From Arthrobacter sp. ISL-85 (lineage in GTDB: Bacteria; Actinomycetota; Actinomycetes; Actinomycetales; Micrococcaceae): a stretch of DNA of 64,000 nucleotides. The stretch is from the NCBI RefSeq assembly GCF_018613675.1, contig NZ_JAGGPQ010000006.1:62001-126000 (forward strand), in the 5' to 3' direction. Under the pieces are notes generated by a model, which searched no databases, had not been told where the DNA came from, and was given only the letters and a program-made list of their open reading frames with translations. Below, piece after piece: positions 53,601-62,214 of the stretch. A program made the translations under genes and the position numbers. The stretch's first letter is position 1, and the number at the start of each line of letters is the position of its first letter.

Positions 53601-54188
53601 CGCCGCATCCTCAATGTGGCAGGTGCGGCGCTGGAGCCCGCCGAACTTGAGTCCTTCCAGCGCGCGCTGGCGTCCGACGCCGAGGCCTGGGCTTCGGAGT
53701 TCGGCACCGCAAAGGACGTCACAGGCCTGGGCGCGGAACGCAACATCTTCCGCTACCGCAGCCTGCCCGTCACCATCCGGCTCTCCGAAGGCGCACCTTC
53801 GGCGCACCTCGTCCGGACTGTAGCAGCCGGCGTGCTGGCGGGTTCGGCACTCACCGTGTCCACCGCCGTCGAACTTCCCGCCCAGCTGCGCTCCGTGCTC
53901 ACCGCACAGGACATCGACGTGACGGTGGAGTCCGACGCCGGCTGGCTGGCTTCCGCGGGACAGCTCGCCGCGGCGGGCAAGCTGTCTGGCGCCCGCATCC
54001 GCCTGATCGGCGGTGACGCCTCCGCGCTGGCCGCAGCCACCGGTGGGCGGCTCGATGTGGCCATCTACGCCCACCCCGTCACGGAAGCAGGCCGCGTGGA
54101 ATTGCTGCCATTCCTGCATGAGCAGGCCGTCAGCGTCACCGCCCACCGGTTTGGCACCCCGAACCATCTTTCGGACGCACTGATCTAG
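50682..54188 (+). CDS. putA: Bifunctional proline dehydrogenase / glutamate-semialdehyde dehydrogenase
   Basis: The 1168-residue protein converts proline to glutamate in two steps. About residues 60-470 form the FAD-dependent PRODH barrel (VDYVSIKVSST, VKGANLPMEQVEAS, YKRVINYALHPDRIRNVRIG split by the barrel strands, and the late EFEMLLGMAQGQAEAVK). About 530-1000 form the aldehyde dehydrogenase part (TPPWNFPVAIPAGSTLAALA, LAETSGKNAIIV, GQKCSAASLVILV with the catalytic Cys at residue 766). The last 170 residues resemble the C-terminal extension of long actinobacterial forms. No N-terminal DNA-binding domain is present, so it is not a self-repressing PutA. Confidence 0.95.
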   Translation: MTHVAMEPAVAKAATPQTVDVDVPQAKALAHEAVALVRRWLTEAAKVPVDASAEQLAGVLKDPNGLDFTVGFVDGVVRPEDLNVAARNLAKLAPKVPAFLPWYMRSAVALGGTMAPVLPQVVIPVARKVLREMVGHLIVDATDAKLGPAIAKIRKDGIKLNVNLLGEAVLGEHEASRRLEGTHTLLARPDVDYVSIKVSSTVAPHSAWAFDEAVEHVVEKLTPLFRRAASFAAGGRKAKFINLDMEEYKDLDMTIAVFTSILDQPEFKDLEAGIVLQAYLPDALSAMIRLQDWAAERRANGGAGIKVRVVKGANLPMEQVEASLHDWPLATWGSKQDSDTSYKRVINYALHPDRIRNVRIGVAGHNLFDIAFAWLLAKQRGVESGIEFEMLLGMAQGQAEAVKKDVGSLLLYTPVVHPSEFDVAIAYLIRRLEEGASQENFMSAVFELSENEGLFEREKQRFLSSLEALDNTVPLPNRRQDRSLPAEAMPHTGFRNTPDTDPALPANRTWGRAILGRVPSSTLGNASVKAASINDEETLNAAIANAVEKGKAWGGLSGNERAEILHRAGEILEARREDLLEVMASETGKTIDQGDPEVSEAVDFAHYYAESARKLDTVDGATFVPAKLTVVTPPWNFPVAIPAGSTLAALAAGSAVVIKPAKQAARSGAVMVEALWEAGVPKGVLTMVQLGERELGTQLISHPAVDRVILTGGYETAELFRSFRKDLPLLAETSGKNAIIVTPSADLDLAAKDVAYSAFGHAGQKCSAASLVILVGSVATSKRFHNQLIDAVTSLKVGCPQDPTSQMGPIIEPANGKLLNALTTLGDGESWAVEPRKLDDSGRLWSPGVRHGVKRGSYFHLTEFFGPVLGVMTADTLEEAIAIQNQIEYGLTAGLHSLNSEEMGIWLDTIQAGNLYINRGITGAIVQRQPFGGWKKSAVGAGTKAGGPNYLAGLGDWVSAESTATASVTHDGVRRILNVAGAALEPAELESFQRALASDAEAWASEFGTAKDVTGLGAERNIFRYRSLPVTIRLSEGAPSAHLVRTVAAGVLAGSALTVSTAVELPAQLRSVLTAQDIDVTVESDAGWLASAGQLAAAGKLSGARIRLIGGDASALAAATGGRLDVAIYAHPVTEAGRVELLPFLHEQAVSVTAHRFGTPNHLSDALI

Positions 54189-54202
54189 CTTCAGGGCACA
54201 AA

Positions 54203-54249
54203 AAGGTCCGGTGGTTGAGCTGGTGGAACCAGTCCAACCACCGGACCTT
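54203..54249. terminator. Terminator after putA
   Basis: A perfect 15-bp stem AAGGTCCGGTGGTTG / CAACCACCGGACCTT lies 14 bases after the putA stop codon and 11 bases before the end of the convergent gene at 54261. It serves both directions. Confidence 0.9.
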
Positions 54250-54260
54250 GTTGTTAACAA

Positions 54261-54575
54261 CTAGCCCAGGTACCAGCCGGGCGGAGTCCAGCTGACTGGG
54301 ACGCTGTGGGCTGAGAAATCCTCACAACGGGTACAGGTGTAGGCCACCTCGCCAAGGGAGGCAACCGATCCGTCACGCCGATAGGTGGGCGGGATGTACG
54401 ACTCGAGGTAGACGAACTCGTCCGTACGGCATTTGTCACAGGTGGGTTTTCCCACGTATCCGGAGTCAACGGAGGCATGTCCGGTTCCGAGGGTGTTCTG
54501 GCGGGTGGACGGCCGTGCGGGAGCGTACGGGCGTGCGTGTGCAGAACCTTGCTGGATGTTCCTGGCTGTCGTCAT
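54261..54575 (-). CDS. Small zinc-ribbon protein of unknown function
   Basis: About 104 residues from the ATG at 54575. The N-terminal 50 residues are low complexity and rich in Arg, Ala and Gly. The C-terminal half carries CDKC and CTRC 33 residues apart, a typical zinc ribbon, and ends PPGWYLG. The frame is open for another 66 codons upstream, but that part overlaps the LysR gene's end and has no protein-like character. The function is unknown; conserved small zinc-ribbon proteins of this kind occur in Arthrobacter relatives. Confidence 0.65.
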   Translation of the reverse strand: MTTARNIQQGSAHARPYAPARPSTRQNTLGTGHASVDSGYVGKPTCDKCRTDEFVYLESYIPPTYRRDGSVASLGEVAYTCTRCEDFSAHSVPVSWTPPGWYLG

Positions 54576-54741
54576 TGGCTGCCTGTCCCAAACACGTTTC
54601 CGGCATGCGGGCGCGCGCTTGATTCGGAGAACTGGCCTGCTGCTGGACCTTGAAAAACCAGCATAGGTGATGCCACCTCCCCTATCAATGGACACGCGCC
54701 CCCTATCTCCCCTAAATGCTGGAAATTGTGCCATCGGAGAG

Positions 54742-55596
54742 TTAAGTTTGGCGGTTAATGGTCCTTCCGACAATCGATTGGGTGAGGGCGTCGATCACCT
54801 CAGCGTTGGCCAGCGGGTTGCGGATCAGGGTGAAGTCCACGTCACCCACGGCGGGCAGGTCGAAGCGCCGGGTGATGATCTTCAGGTCTTCGGGCACCAG
54901 CGACGTGGGCATGACGGCCACGCCGATGCCCGCCCTGAGCGCCGCCAGGACCCCGCTGATCTGCCGGGTGGTGCAGGTGATCCGCCAGGTCCTGCCATGG
55001 GCCTCCAGCGCATCGATGGCCAGTTTCCGGCTGAGGCTCGGGGCAGGATAGGCGATCAGGGGCACGGGGCTTCCGGGTTCCATCACGGTCTGTTCCAGGC
55101 CCACCCACGAAAACGAATCGTGCTGCACCACGGTGCCGTCCTTAGCGCCGGCCACCCATTTCACGAAGACCAGGTCCAGCTGGCCGGCGTTGAGCTTGCG
55201 GTACAGCTGGTCGCTTTGGCCCACGGTCAGCTCCAGGTTGATCTGCGGATAGATCTGCCGGAACTCACGCAGGATCCGGGGCAGCCCGGTGATGGCGAGG
55301 TCGTCAGCGGTGCCGAACCTCAACCGCCCGCGCATTGCCGACCCCGAAAAGTAGCGGGCGGCGGCGTCATGCGCAGACAGGATACTGCGGGCAAACCCGG
55401 CCATCGCGTCCCCGTTGTCCGTGAGCCTGACGTCGCGGGTGTCCCGGGTGATCAGGCTGCGTTTGGCCGCCGCTTCGAGTTTGCGGATGTGCTGGCTGAT
55501 GGTGGGCTGGGCCAGCCCCAGGCGCTCAGCAGCCTTGGTAAAGCTCAGGGTGTCGGCCACCGCCAGGAAGGAGCGCAACTGTGCTGGTTCAAACAT
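54742..55596 (-). CDS. LysR-family regulator, divergent to an MFS gene
   Basis: About 284 residues from the ATG at 55596, with GGAG six bases before it. The HTH is at LRSFLAVADTLSFTKAAERL followed by GLAQPTISQHIRKLEAAAK. The effector domain begins at RGRLRFGTADDLAI and ends near AGIGVAVMPTSLV. It faces the MFS gene across 141 bp, so it probably regulates that transporter together with itself. Confidence 0.9.
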   Translation of the reverse strand: MFEPAQLRSFLAVADTLSFTKAAERLGLAQPTISQHIRKLEAAAKRSLITRDTRDVRLTDNGDAMAGFARSILSAHDAAARYFSGSAMRGRLRFGTADDLAITGLPRILREFRQIYPQINLELTVGQSDQLYRKLNAGQLDLVFVKWVAGAKDGTVVQHDSFSWVGLEQTVMEPGSPVPLIAYPAPSLSRKLAIDALEAHGRTWRITCTTRQISGVLAALRAGIGVAVMPTSLVPEDLKIITRRFDLPAVGDVDFTLIRNPLANAEVIDALTQSIVGRTINRQT

Positions 55597-55737
55597 TCCG
55601 GACTCCGGTGTCCTTTCGGCTGAGCGCCTATTGCGTTTTGCAATACGAGTTATAGGCACCATACCTCTCCATAATCCTGCCCGGCCAGCCTAGCGTTAAG
55701 GACATCCCAGACCGCCAGCAATTTTGAGGACACTCCT

Positions 55738-57117
55738 GTGGCACCGCCTCCGCCTTCGTCGGCCTCCGTTTCCCAGCCAGTCATCGACGCGGCGGCCGCA
55801 GCGCCGCCGGACAACCAGACCCAGCCGCTTCCGGTCGTCGCGGAGCGGCTCCCCTGGAAGCACACCTTTATCTCTCTGAAGGTGCCCAACTTCCGGATCT
55901 TCGCCGCCGGCCACTTCATCGCCGTCATTGCGGTCTGGATGCAGCGCATCTCCCAGGACTGGCTGGTGCTGCAGCTCTCAGGTTCCGTGACGGCCGTCGG
56001 AGTGACCGTGGCGCTGCAGTTCCTGCCGTCCCTGCTGCTGGGTCCGTGGGGCGGCATGATCGCCGACAGGTTCGCCAAGCGGAAGATCCTCATCCTTTGC
56101 CAGAGCATGGCCGCCATCCTGGCTGCAACCCTGGCCACGCTTGCCCTCACGGGCGTCATCATGGTGTGGCACGTCTATGCCATCGCCCTGGTCCTGGGCC
56201 TGGTGACGGTCCTTGACCAGCCCGCACGCCAGGTGTTCGTCAATGAGCTTGTAGGTCCCCGGTACTTGCGGAACGCCATCAGCGTTAACTCGACGACCTT
56301 CCAGTTGGGCGGCCTGATCGGTCCCGCCATCGCGGGCCTGCTCCTGACCGCTGTAGGCGCCGGCTGGGCTTTCGCCTCCAATGCTGTAGCGTGCTGCTCC
56401 ACGGTGGCGATGCTCCTGATCCTGCGCAAGGACCAGCTGTACGTCAATGCGCCAACCCCCAAGAGCAAGGGAATGCTCCGGGAGGGGCTGCGCTACGCCT
56501 TGAGCAAGCCCACCATCTATTGGCCGTGGCTCATGGCCGGCTTCATTTCCGTGTTTGCCATGAGCCTGCCGGTGCTCCTGGCAGCGTTCGCAGACCACGT
56601 CTTCAAGATAGGCGCCGGCGGGTACGGTCTCCTCAACGCCCTGGTGGCACTCGGCGCGCTGTCCGGCGCCGTGGCGTCCACCCGCCGCCGGCAGCTGCGC
56701 CTGCGGTCCGTGGTGTTCTGCGCCGGAATGTACGGCCTGATGCTTTGCCTGGCAGTTCTGGCCCCGTCCATGGTGTGGTTCGGGGCTGCCATGGTGCTTT
56801 CCGGCTTCTGGTGCCTGATGTTCCTCACCGGCTCCAACCAGCTGGTGCAGGTCAGCTCCAACATGGGGATCCGCGGGCGGGTGATGAGCCTGTACATCAT
56901 GGTGCTGATCGGGGGCCAGGCGCTGGGCGGACCCATGCTGGGCTGGATCGCAGAGCACACCGATCCGCATGTGGCCCTGCTGGTATCCGGCGGCGTGCCA
57001 GCGCTTGCGGCCATGACCGTGGGCATCATCCTGGCGCGGAAGGGGTCCCTGCAGCTCAAGGTGGATTGGCGGGACCGGCGGCATCCGGTGCGGATCGCAC
57101 GGCGCGTGGCTGCGTAG
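55738..57117 (+). CDS. MFS transporter (MFS_3 / enterobactin-exporter-like type)
   Basis: A 459-residue major facilitator protein starting at GTG. After a 40-residue hydrophilic N-terminus it shows FRIFAAGHFIAVIAVWMQRI, QFLPSLLLGPWGGMIADRFAKRK, VTVLDQPARQVFVNELVG and NSTTFQLGGLIGPAIAGLLL. These are features of the MFS_3 group of exporters. There are about 11-12 membrane segments. The divergent LysR gene suggests inducible export of a small molecule. Confidence 0.88.
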   Translation: MAPPPPSSASVSQPVIDAAAAAPPDNQTQPLPVVAERLPWKHTFISLKVPNFRIFAAGHFIAVIAVWMQRISQDWLVLQLSGSVTAVGVTVALQFLPSLLLGPWGGMIADRFAKRKILILCQSMAAILAATLATLALTGVIMVWHVYAIALVLGLVTVLDQPARQVFVNELVGPRYLRNAISVNSTTFQLGGLIGPAIAGLLLTAVGAGWAFASNAVACCSTVAMLLILRKDQLYVNAPTPKSKGMLREGLRYALSKPTIYWPWLMAGFISVFAMSLPVLLAAFADHVFKIGAGGYGLLNALVALGALSGAVASTRRRQLRLRSVVFCAGMYGLMLCLAVLAPSMVWFGAAMVLSGFWCLMFLTGSNQLVQVSSNMGIRGRVMSLYIMVLIGGQALGGPMLGWIAEHTDPHVALLVSGGVPALAAMTVGIILARKGSLQLKVDWRDRRHPVRIARRVAA

Positions 57118-57152
57118 GGGCTTAAGCGGTGGCCTGATCCGGCGGGAGGAAC

Positions 57153-57226
57153 TGGAGCGGCTGACGGGAATCGAACCCGCGTATCAAGCTTGGGAAGCTA
57201 GCGCTCTACCATTGAGCTACAGCCGC
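57153..57226 (-). tRNA. tRNA-Gly (anticodon CCC), CCA encoded
   Basis: Read on the minus strand the 74-nt gene folds as a full cloverleaf. The acceptor arms are GCGGCTG and CAGCCGC, the D-arm is GCTC/GAGC, the anticodon loop is TTCCCAA and the T-loop is TTCGATT. The 3' end encodes T-CCA. The anticodon stem has one T-T mismatch. It decodes GGG glycine codons. Confidence 0.95.
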
Positions 57227-57468
57227 AGCGCCGCCGCTCGCGCGGGGCAGAACTTAGCTTAGCGCAGATCTGCGGGCTCCCCGCCAACCCGGACCAGCGG
57301 CGGTTTCCGTGTCCTGCAACCCGGCACGTCATCCAGTAACTCTTCAATAACGTCGGCGGTGCCGGCTAGGTCCGGGCGGCTGGCGGTGGCTAACCTGATC
57401 CGCGTAGCGGCCGCGTTGGGGGGAGGCAGCTGTTGCGGCAGCCGAACGTCAACCACAGGAATTTCTTC

Positions 57469-57930
57469 ATGGCAATCGCAGAGCACGAAGTCCTCATAGA
57501 ACGCGACGCCATCGCCGTCTACCAATACCTCCTTGATGCCACCCATCTTCCTGCCTGGCGCAGCGACGTCCGCAGCGTGAAGCTCGTGCAGGGCCCGGTC
57601 GAGGCCAAGGGCGCCGTGTACCGGAAGATGGTTGCTGGACGCTCCGGACTGAGCATTCCCGCAGAGCTGGAGATCACCAATGTGCGGCCTGGTGCTGAAA
57701 TTCAGTTCCACATTGTTTCCGGTCCTGCCATACGCTGGGGCGGCTTTTACCTCAGCTCCGAAGATGCCGGGACCCGGGTCCGGTTCGTAATGGAAGCAAA
57801 GCGCGAGGGGCGGTTCGGGTTCCTCAGCAGGTGGGCCTTCCTTGGCGGGATGCTCCAGCACCGGGTTAATTCCGATGTGGCACAGCTGGACCGGCTGAAG
57901 AACGTGCTGGAACTTCAGCCGGCCCTCTGA
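57469..57930 (+). CDS. SRPBCC (START-like) family protein
   Basis: About 153 residues from the ATG at 57469, with AGGAA eight bases before it; a TTG at 57433 is possible. The order of a short strand, helices AIAVYQYLLDATHLPAWRSDV and a series of strands ending with a long helix (VNSDVAQLDRLKNVLE) matches the SRPBCC ligand-binding fold. Members bind lipids, polyketides or other hydrophobic molecules. No partner gene is obvious; it stands between the tRNA and the convergent CAP-domain gene. Confidence 0.75.
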   Translation: MAIAEHEVLIERDAIAVYQYLLDATHLPAWRSDVRSVKLVQGPVEAKGAVYRKMVAGRSGLSIPAELEITNVRPGAEIQFHIVSGPAIRWGGFYLSSEDAGTRVRFVMEAKREGRFGFLSRWAFLGGMLQHRVNSDVAQLDRLKNVLELQPAL

Positions 57931-57945
57931 ATCAGTGCCACCGGG

Positions 57946-59673
57946 TCACTGCGCCAGCCGCTGCCCCGTCCATGGTCCGGGAATGGCCGACGGCGATGCC
58001 AGGCTCCCGGAGCTCAGGTCCCAGTACTGTACGGTGTCGTTGGCCCGGCGGAGTGCCACGCCCGTGGAGTTCAGCCCGGTGACGTTCCGCAGCGCCCGGA
58101 TTCCCGTGACGTCCGTCCAACCCGTGGCGACCGTGGTCCGGGTTTCTGCGCGGAGCCCCGTGCTGCCCCAACCGCGGTAAAGCTGCACGGTGCCGTCGGT
58201 CTTCAGCCCCAGGATGTCCTGGAAGCCGTCACCGTCGTAGTCCACCATGGACAGCCGGGACGCGTAGATGCCGGTGGCAACCGTGACGCGTTCCGAAATA
58301 TCGCCGGTGCCCTTGTTGCCGTAGAGGTACAGGTTTCCAGCCCCGTCCAGGGCCAGGATCTGGGGCATCCGGTTGTTGGCGCACCAGCCGCCCACTGCAA
58401 GGGTCAGGGTGTCCCATCCGCCCACGCCGAGGGTGATGGGCGCCTGGAACCCGCCACCTGCGATGCCGCGGGCCAGTGTCAGGTTGCCGCTGGCCCACTG
58501 GGTGAGGACGTCGTATGCGCCGTCACGGTCCCAGTCGGTGACGAAGACTTCCTTGGCTCCGCTGTAGCCTGAGCCAATCACCTTGGCAGCGGCGTAGGTG
58601 CGGGGCCCCGTGGAGGCCCGGTTGAGCAGCTGCCCGGCAGCGTCGACGGACACGAGGTCGGCCGGGCCGGTGATTGCCGCAGCGGCGAGGTTGAGGGTGG
58701 GCGGCATGTGCTTGACGGGTGCGTCGCACAGGCTTGGCGGCGGGGGCGGGAAAGCGCCGCCGGATGACGCGCCGCCCGGTGAATCGAGGGTTCCCGCCGG
58801 CAGGGTGGTGTAACCGAAGAAGTTCACCACACCCCAAATCTGGTAGGTGGAGTTGGTGTAGGAGATCCCCGCGCCCATCACGTTGAATCGCGGGTCAAGG
58901 AGCATGGCGTTGTGGCCCGGCGATCCCTTCCACCATTCAACAAGCTGGGCGGCGTCGCGGTCGGTGCGGATGGCAATGATCTCACCGGCACCGTTGTTGG
59001 GGCTCATGGCCCGGGGATCGGTCCAGAAACTGGCCCGGTGCTCCACCACCTCACGGGTGGCGATGTTGTCCGACCATTCCTGCGACAGTCCGGCCACGGT
59101 GGGGTGGTACTTCACCTTGTTCAGGCCGTTGGCCACCCGGTACTCGTTGATTTTGGTGAAGACCGTCAGGATGGCGGCTGAATTGCTGTCCGGGACCAAG
59201 GCTTCCGTGGTGGGAAGCACGGCGGCGGATTCGGGAGCCGCTAGTTGTGTTGTGGAAGGCGATGCCAGGCCCTGGTCCGGTCCCCAGAGCGGAGGGAGGG
59301 AAACCGTCTGGGGGGCGGGGTCCGCCGAAGCGGCAGCCGGTGCCGGCGGTGGCGGCGTCTCCGTTGCGGATTGGACCCCAGGCGTGGAGGAAGTATCCGC
59401 CTTGGGCGCGGAGGCGGGGGCCGGTGCGGGGGTGGCAGCCGGCACGGGTGACGCGACCCGGATATCCGGCTCCACGGCCGGGGTGAGGCTCCCTGTGGAC
59501 CCGTCGCCCGTGGTGGACGTGCCGCCGCGGCGCATCAGCGGGGCCGCCAGCGAGATGCTCGCTGCTCCCGCCTGATCGGTGGGCATCGGTGCGGGAGGTG
59601 CGGTGGCGGACGACGAGACCAGCGCCAACGCACAGAGCACGCCAAGAACAGACGGTGCCATTAACTTATTCAC
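57946..59673 (-). CDS. Secreted CAP-domain protein with VCBS/FG-GAP-like repeats
   Basis: A 575-residue protein starting at GTG with GGGGA upstream. A signal peptide (VLGVLCALALVSSS) is followed by about 130 residues of Pro/Ala/Thr-rich linker. Then comes a CAP/SCP domain (about 165-295: INEYRVANGLNKVKYHPTVA, WSDNIATREVVEH, WWKGSPGHNAMLLDPRFNVMG). The last 240 residues carry repeated calcium-loop-like DWDRDGAYDV and DYDGDGFQDI blocks of the FG-GAP/VCBS propeller type. CAP proteins act outside the cell; the bacterial role of this combination is not known to me. Confidence 0.85.
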   Translation of the reverse strand: MNKLMAPSVLGVLCALALVSSSATAPPAPMPTDQAGAASISLAAPLMRRGGTSTTGDGSTGSLTPAVEPDIRVASPVPAATPAPAPASAPKADTSSTPGVQSATETPPPPAPAAASADPAPQTVSLPPLWGPDQGLASPSTTQLAAPESAAVLPTTEALVPDSNSAAILTVFTKINEYRVANGLNKVKYHPTVAGLSQEWSDNIATREVVEHRASFWTDPRAMSPNNGAGEIIAIRTDRDAAQLVEWWKGSPGHNAMLLDPRFNVMGAGISYTNSTYQIWGVVNFFGYTTLPAGTLDSPGGASSGGAFPPPPPSLCDAPVKHMPPTLNLAAAAITGPADLVSVDAAGQLLNRASTGPRTYAAAKVIGSGYSGAKEVFVTDWDRDGAYDVLTQWASGNLTLARGIAGGGFQAPITLGVGGWDTLTLAVGGWCANNRMPQILALDGAGNLYLYGNKGTGDISERVTVATGIYASRLSMVDYDGDGFQDILGLKTDGTVQLYRGWGSTGLRAETRTTVATGWTDVTGIRALRNVTGLNSTGVALRRANDTVQYWDLSSGSLASPSAIPGPWTGQRLAQ

Positions 59674-59803
59674 AACATCCCCAGCTCTGTTACGCCATCC
59701 GGGAGACCATTCCGGCGGCTGTCATTCGCAACATTAGCCCCAGGAGGCCACAGCAACAACGGGAAAGTGCGGGTGTGGATAACCGATACGGTAATTTGGG
59801 ACC

Positions 59804-60379
59804 GTGCTGATCTCTGACCGCGACATTCGTGCCGAAATTGACTCCCAGCGGATCGTGCTGGAACCGTACGATCCCGCGATGGTCCAGCCGTCGTCCGTGG
59901 ATGTCCGGATCGATAAATTCTTCCGGTTGTTCGACAACCACAAGTACGCGCACATCGATCCTGCGCTGGAGCAGCCCGAGCTGACCCGGCTGGTGGAAGT
60001 TGACCAGGGCGAAGCCTTTATCCTGCACCCGGGGGAGTTTGTCCTGGGGTCCACGTACGAGACCGTGACGCTGCCCGATGACATCGCAGCCAGGCTGGAA
60101 GGGAAGTCGTCCCTGGGCCGGCTGGGCCTGCTGACGCACTCCACCGCGGGCTTCATCGACCCCGGCTTTTCAGGCCACGTCACCCTTGAACTGTCCAACA
60201 TGGCCACCCTGCCCATCAAGCTGTGGCCCGGCATGAAGATCGGCCAGCTCTGCTTCTTCCGGCTTAGCTCAGCCGCGGAGTTCCCCTACGGCCAGGGGGA
60301 GTACGGCAACCGGTACCAGGGCCAGCGCGGCCCTACCGCCAGCCGCAGCCACCTGAACTTCCACCGCACCAACATCTAG
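59804..60379 (+). CDS. dcd: dCTP deaminase (actinobacterial type, possibly dUTP-forming and hydrolysing)
   Basis: A 191-residue enzyme of the dUTPase-like fold. The GTG start gives the typical [14 protein letters not shown]. The active-site blocks [22 protein letters not shown] and [18 protein letters not shown] are intact. It deaminates dCTP. In actinobacteria such enzymes can be bifunctional and release dUMP, but I cannot tell this from the sequence. It is a single gene, oriented away from the CAP-domain gene. Confidence 0.95.
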   Translation: MLISDRDIRAEIDSQRIVLEPYDPAMVQPSSVDVRIDKFFRLFDNHKYAHIDPALEQPELTRLVEVDQGEAFILHPGEFVLGSTYETVTLPDDIAARLEGKSSLGRLGLLTHSTAGFIDPGFSGHVTLELSNMATLPIKLWPGMKIGQLCFFRLSSAAEFPYGQGEYGNRYQGQRGPTASRSHLNFHRTNI

Positions 60380-60478
60380 CAGCACCGGTACCAGCAGTAC
60401 CGGTATCTAGCAGCGCCGTACCCAACAGCCCCGGAAGAACGGCACGCTGCCACGGTGGCAGTCGGGCCCGCAGGCAGG

Positions 60479-61660
60479 CTAGGGCTGTGGCGCGACCGCC
60501 GGCCTCCGGATGAACGGCTTGGCCAGCGGTTCCACATAGCGTGCGGCCAGTGGCCCCATTACAGCCATCAGGAGAACGTAGGCGGTGGCAAGGGCCGCGA
60601 GCTGATGCGGGACTGCGCCTGAAGCAACCGCCAGGCCTGCGATCACGATGGAGAATTCGCCGCGGGCAACCAGCGCGGCGCCGGCCCGGAAGCGTCCGGG
60701 CCGGGCAATCCCGGCGTGCCTTGCCGCCCAAATCCCGGTCATCATCTTGGTTCCGGCGGTGGCCACCGCCAGGACCAGTGCCCACCCCAGGACCGGCGGG
60801 ATGGCTGAAGGGTCCGTGTTGAGGCCGAACGCCACGAAGAAGATGGCTGCAAACAGGTCGCGCAGCGGTTCAAGGATCAGGGTGGCGTTGTGGGCGGTGG
60901 AACCCGAGATGGCGATGCCCAGCATGAAGGCGCCCACTGCCGCGGACACCTGCATGGCGGACGCCGCGCCCGCCACCAGCAGGGCCGCCCCGAGGACATT
61001 GAGCAGGAAGACCTCGGAGTTCTCGCTGTGCACTGCCTTGGAAACATGGTGCCCGTGCCGCAGCGCCACCATCAGGACCACGGTAACCACGGCCAGGGCA
61101 ATGGCCACCGTGGTGAGGCCGCCGAGGAAACCCACTCCCGCGAGCGTGGCCGTCAGGATGGGCAGGTAGACGGCCATGGCCAGGTCCTCGAAAACCAGGA
61201 TGGACAGGACCACAGGTGTCTCGCGGTTGCCAAGCCGGCCGAGGTCCGTGATGACCTTGGCGGCGATGCCCGACGAGGAAATGTAGGTGACCCCGCCCAT
61301 GACCATGGCCCCCACGCCGCCCCACCCCAGGAGCAGGGCAAGCCCGGCGCCGGGCAGGAAGTTCAGGACGAGGTCAAGGACGCCGGCCTGCCACGAGCGG
61401 CGCAGGCCGGTGAAGAGCTCGGCAGCCGTATATTCCAAACCGAGCATAAGCAGCAGCAGGATGACGCCGATCTCGCCGGAGAGATGTGCGAACTCATGCA
61501 TCCCTTCGAGCTTGATGATGCCGCCCGCACCAAATGCGAGTCCGCCCAGCAGGTAGAACGGGATGGGCGACATACCGATCCGCCCGGCCAGCCTGGCCAG
61601 GAGGCCGAGGCAGAACACAACGGCCCCCAGTTCAACAAGGGTCTGGGCCAACGGGTCCAT
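60479..61660 (-). CDS. khtU: CPA2-type cation:proton antiporter, membrane subunit
   Basis: A 393-residue membrane protein with about 12-13 segments of the CPA2 family (Na+/H+ and K+/H+ exchangers). Typical features are ISSSGIAAKVITDLGRL and VLSILVFEDLAMAVYLPIL with the conserved Asp in FEDLA, then GAFMLGIAISGS. It has no C-terminal TrkA-N domain. The separate regulatory subunit is encoded five bases upstream. Together they match KhtTU/YhaTU, which expels K+ under alkaline or electrophile stress. K+ selectivity is inferred from that pairing. Confidence 0.85.
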   Translation of the reverse strand: MDPLAQTLVELGAVVFCLGLLARLAGRIGMSPIPFYLLGGLAFGAGGIIKLEGMHEFAHLSGEIGVILLLLMLGLEYTAAELFTGLRRSWQAGVLDLVLNFLPGAGLALLLGWGGVGAMVMGGVTYISSSGIAAKVITDLGRLGNRETPVVLSILVFEDLAMAVYLPILTATLAGVGFLGGLTTVAIALAVVTVVLMVALRHGHHVSKAVHSENSEVFLLNVLGAALLVAGAASAMQVSAAVGAFMLGIAISGSTAHNATLILEPLRDLFAAIFFVAFGLNTDPSAIPPVLGWALVLAVATAGTKMMTGIWAARHAGIARPGRFRAGAALVARGEFSIVIAGLAVASGAVPHQLAALATAYVLLMAVMGPLAARYVEPLAKPFIRRPAVAPQP

Positions 61661-61665
61661 GGGGA

Positions 61666-62148
61666 CTAGCCGTGGCGCAGGATCTCGGCCGCTGAATCGA
61701 GGCCTTCCTGGGTGCCCACCGCCACCAGCAGGTCACCGGGGTGGAGGACGACGTCGGGTCCCGGCGAGGGCAGGACCTCACCCTCGCGCATGATGGCCAC
61801 GATCGAAACGCCGCACCGGGTGCGGATGCACGCCTTGCCCATGGGCTGGTTCTGGAACGGGGAGTCCGCCGCGATGGAGAACTGCCGGGTGACGATGCCC
61901 GGAACGTCCTTGTGCTCTTCCGCGAGCTTCATGGCAAGGTGCATGCCGCCCAGGAGGTTGCCCAGGGTGGCTGCTTCATCGCTGGTAAGCGGAATCGAAG
62001 CCTGGCAAGTATCGGGGTCGTCCCAGGTGGAAACGATGAGTTCCGTCTGGCCTTCCCGGAGCTCCACGACGCCGATGCGGCGCCCGGAGGCGGTCATGAA
62101 GTCCTTCCGGCGGCCCAGGCCGGGAAGGTTCGTTTCGTCCACGTTCAT
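61666..62148 (-). CDS. khtT: Cation:proton antiporter regulatory subunit (KhtT-like)
   Basis: A 160-residue cytoplasmic protein. The C-terminal TrkA-C (RCK_C) domain is visible: IRTRCGVSIVAIMREGEVLPSPG and VLHPGDLLVAVGTQEGLDSA. The N-terminal half is the KhtT-type extension (RRIGVVELREGQTELIV). It gates the antiporter encoded immediately after it, probably in response to pH or a nucleotide. The two genes are separated by five bases. Confidence 0.88.
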   Translation of the reverse strand: MNVDETNLPGLGRRKDFMTASGRRIGVVELREGQTELIVSTWDDPDTCQASIPLTSDEAATLGNLLGGMHLAMKLAEEHKDVPGIVTRQFSIAADSPFQNQPMGKACIRTRCGVSIVAIMREGEVLPSPGPDVVLHPGDLLVAVGTQEGLDSAAEILRHG

Positions 62149-62214
62149 GACTCCAGCCTAGTCTGCCTTGCAGCACTTGGCCGGGGCCCCGGGACGGCAC
62201 CGCAAGGGTGTTTT

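Noticed and set aside
57153..57226. tRNA-Gly as an integration site for a mobile element
   Set aside because: No repeated 3' end of the tRNA and no integrase are visible on either side; flanking genes are ordinary chromosomal types.
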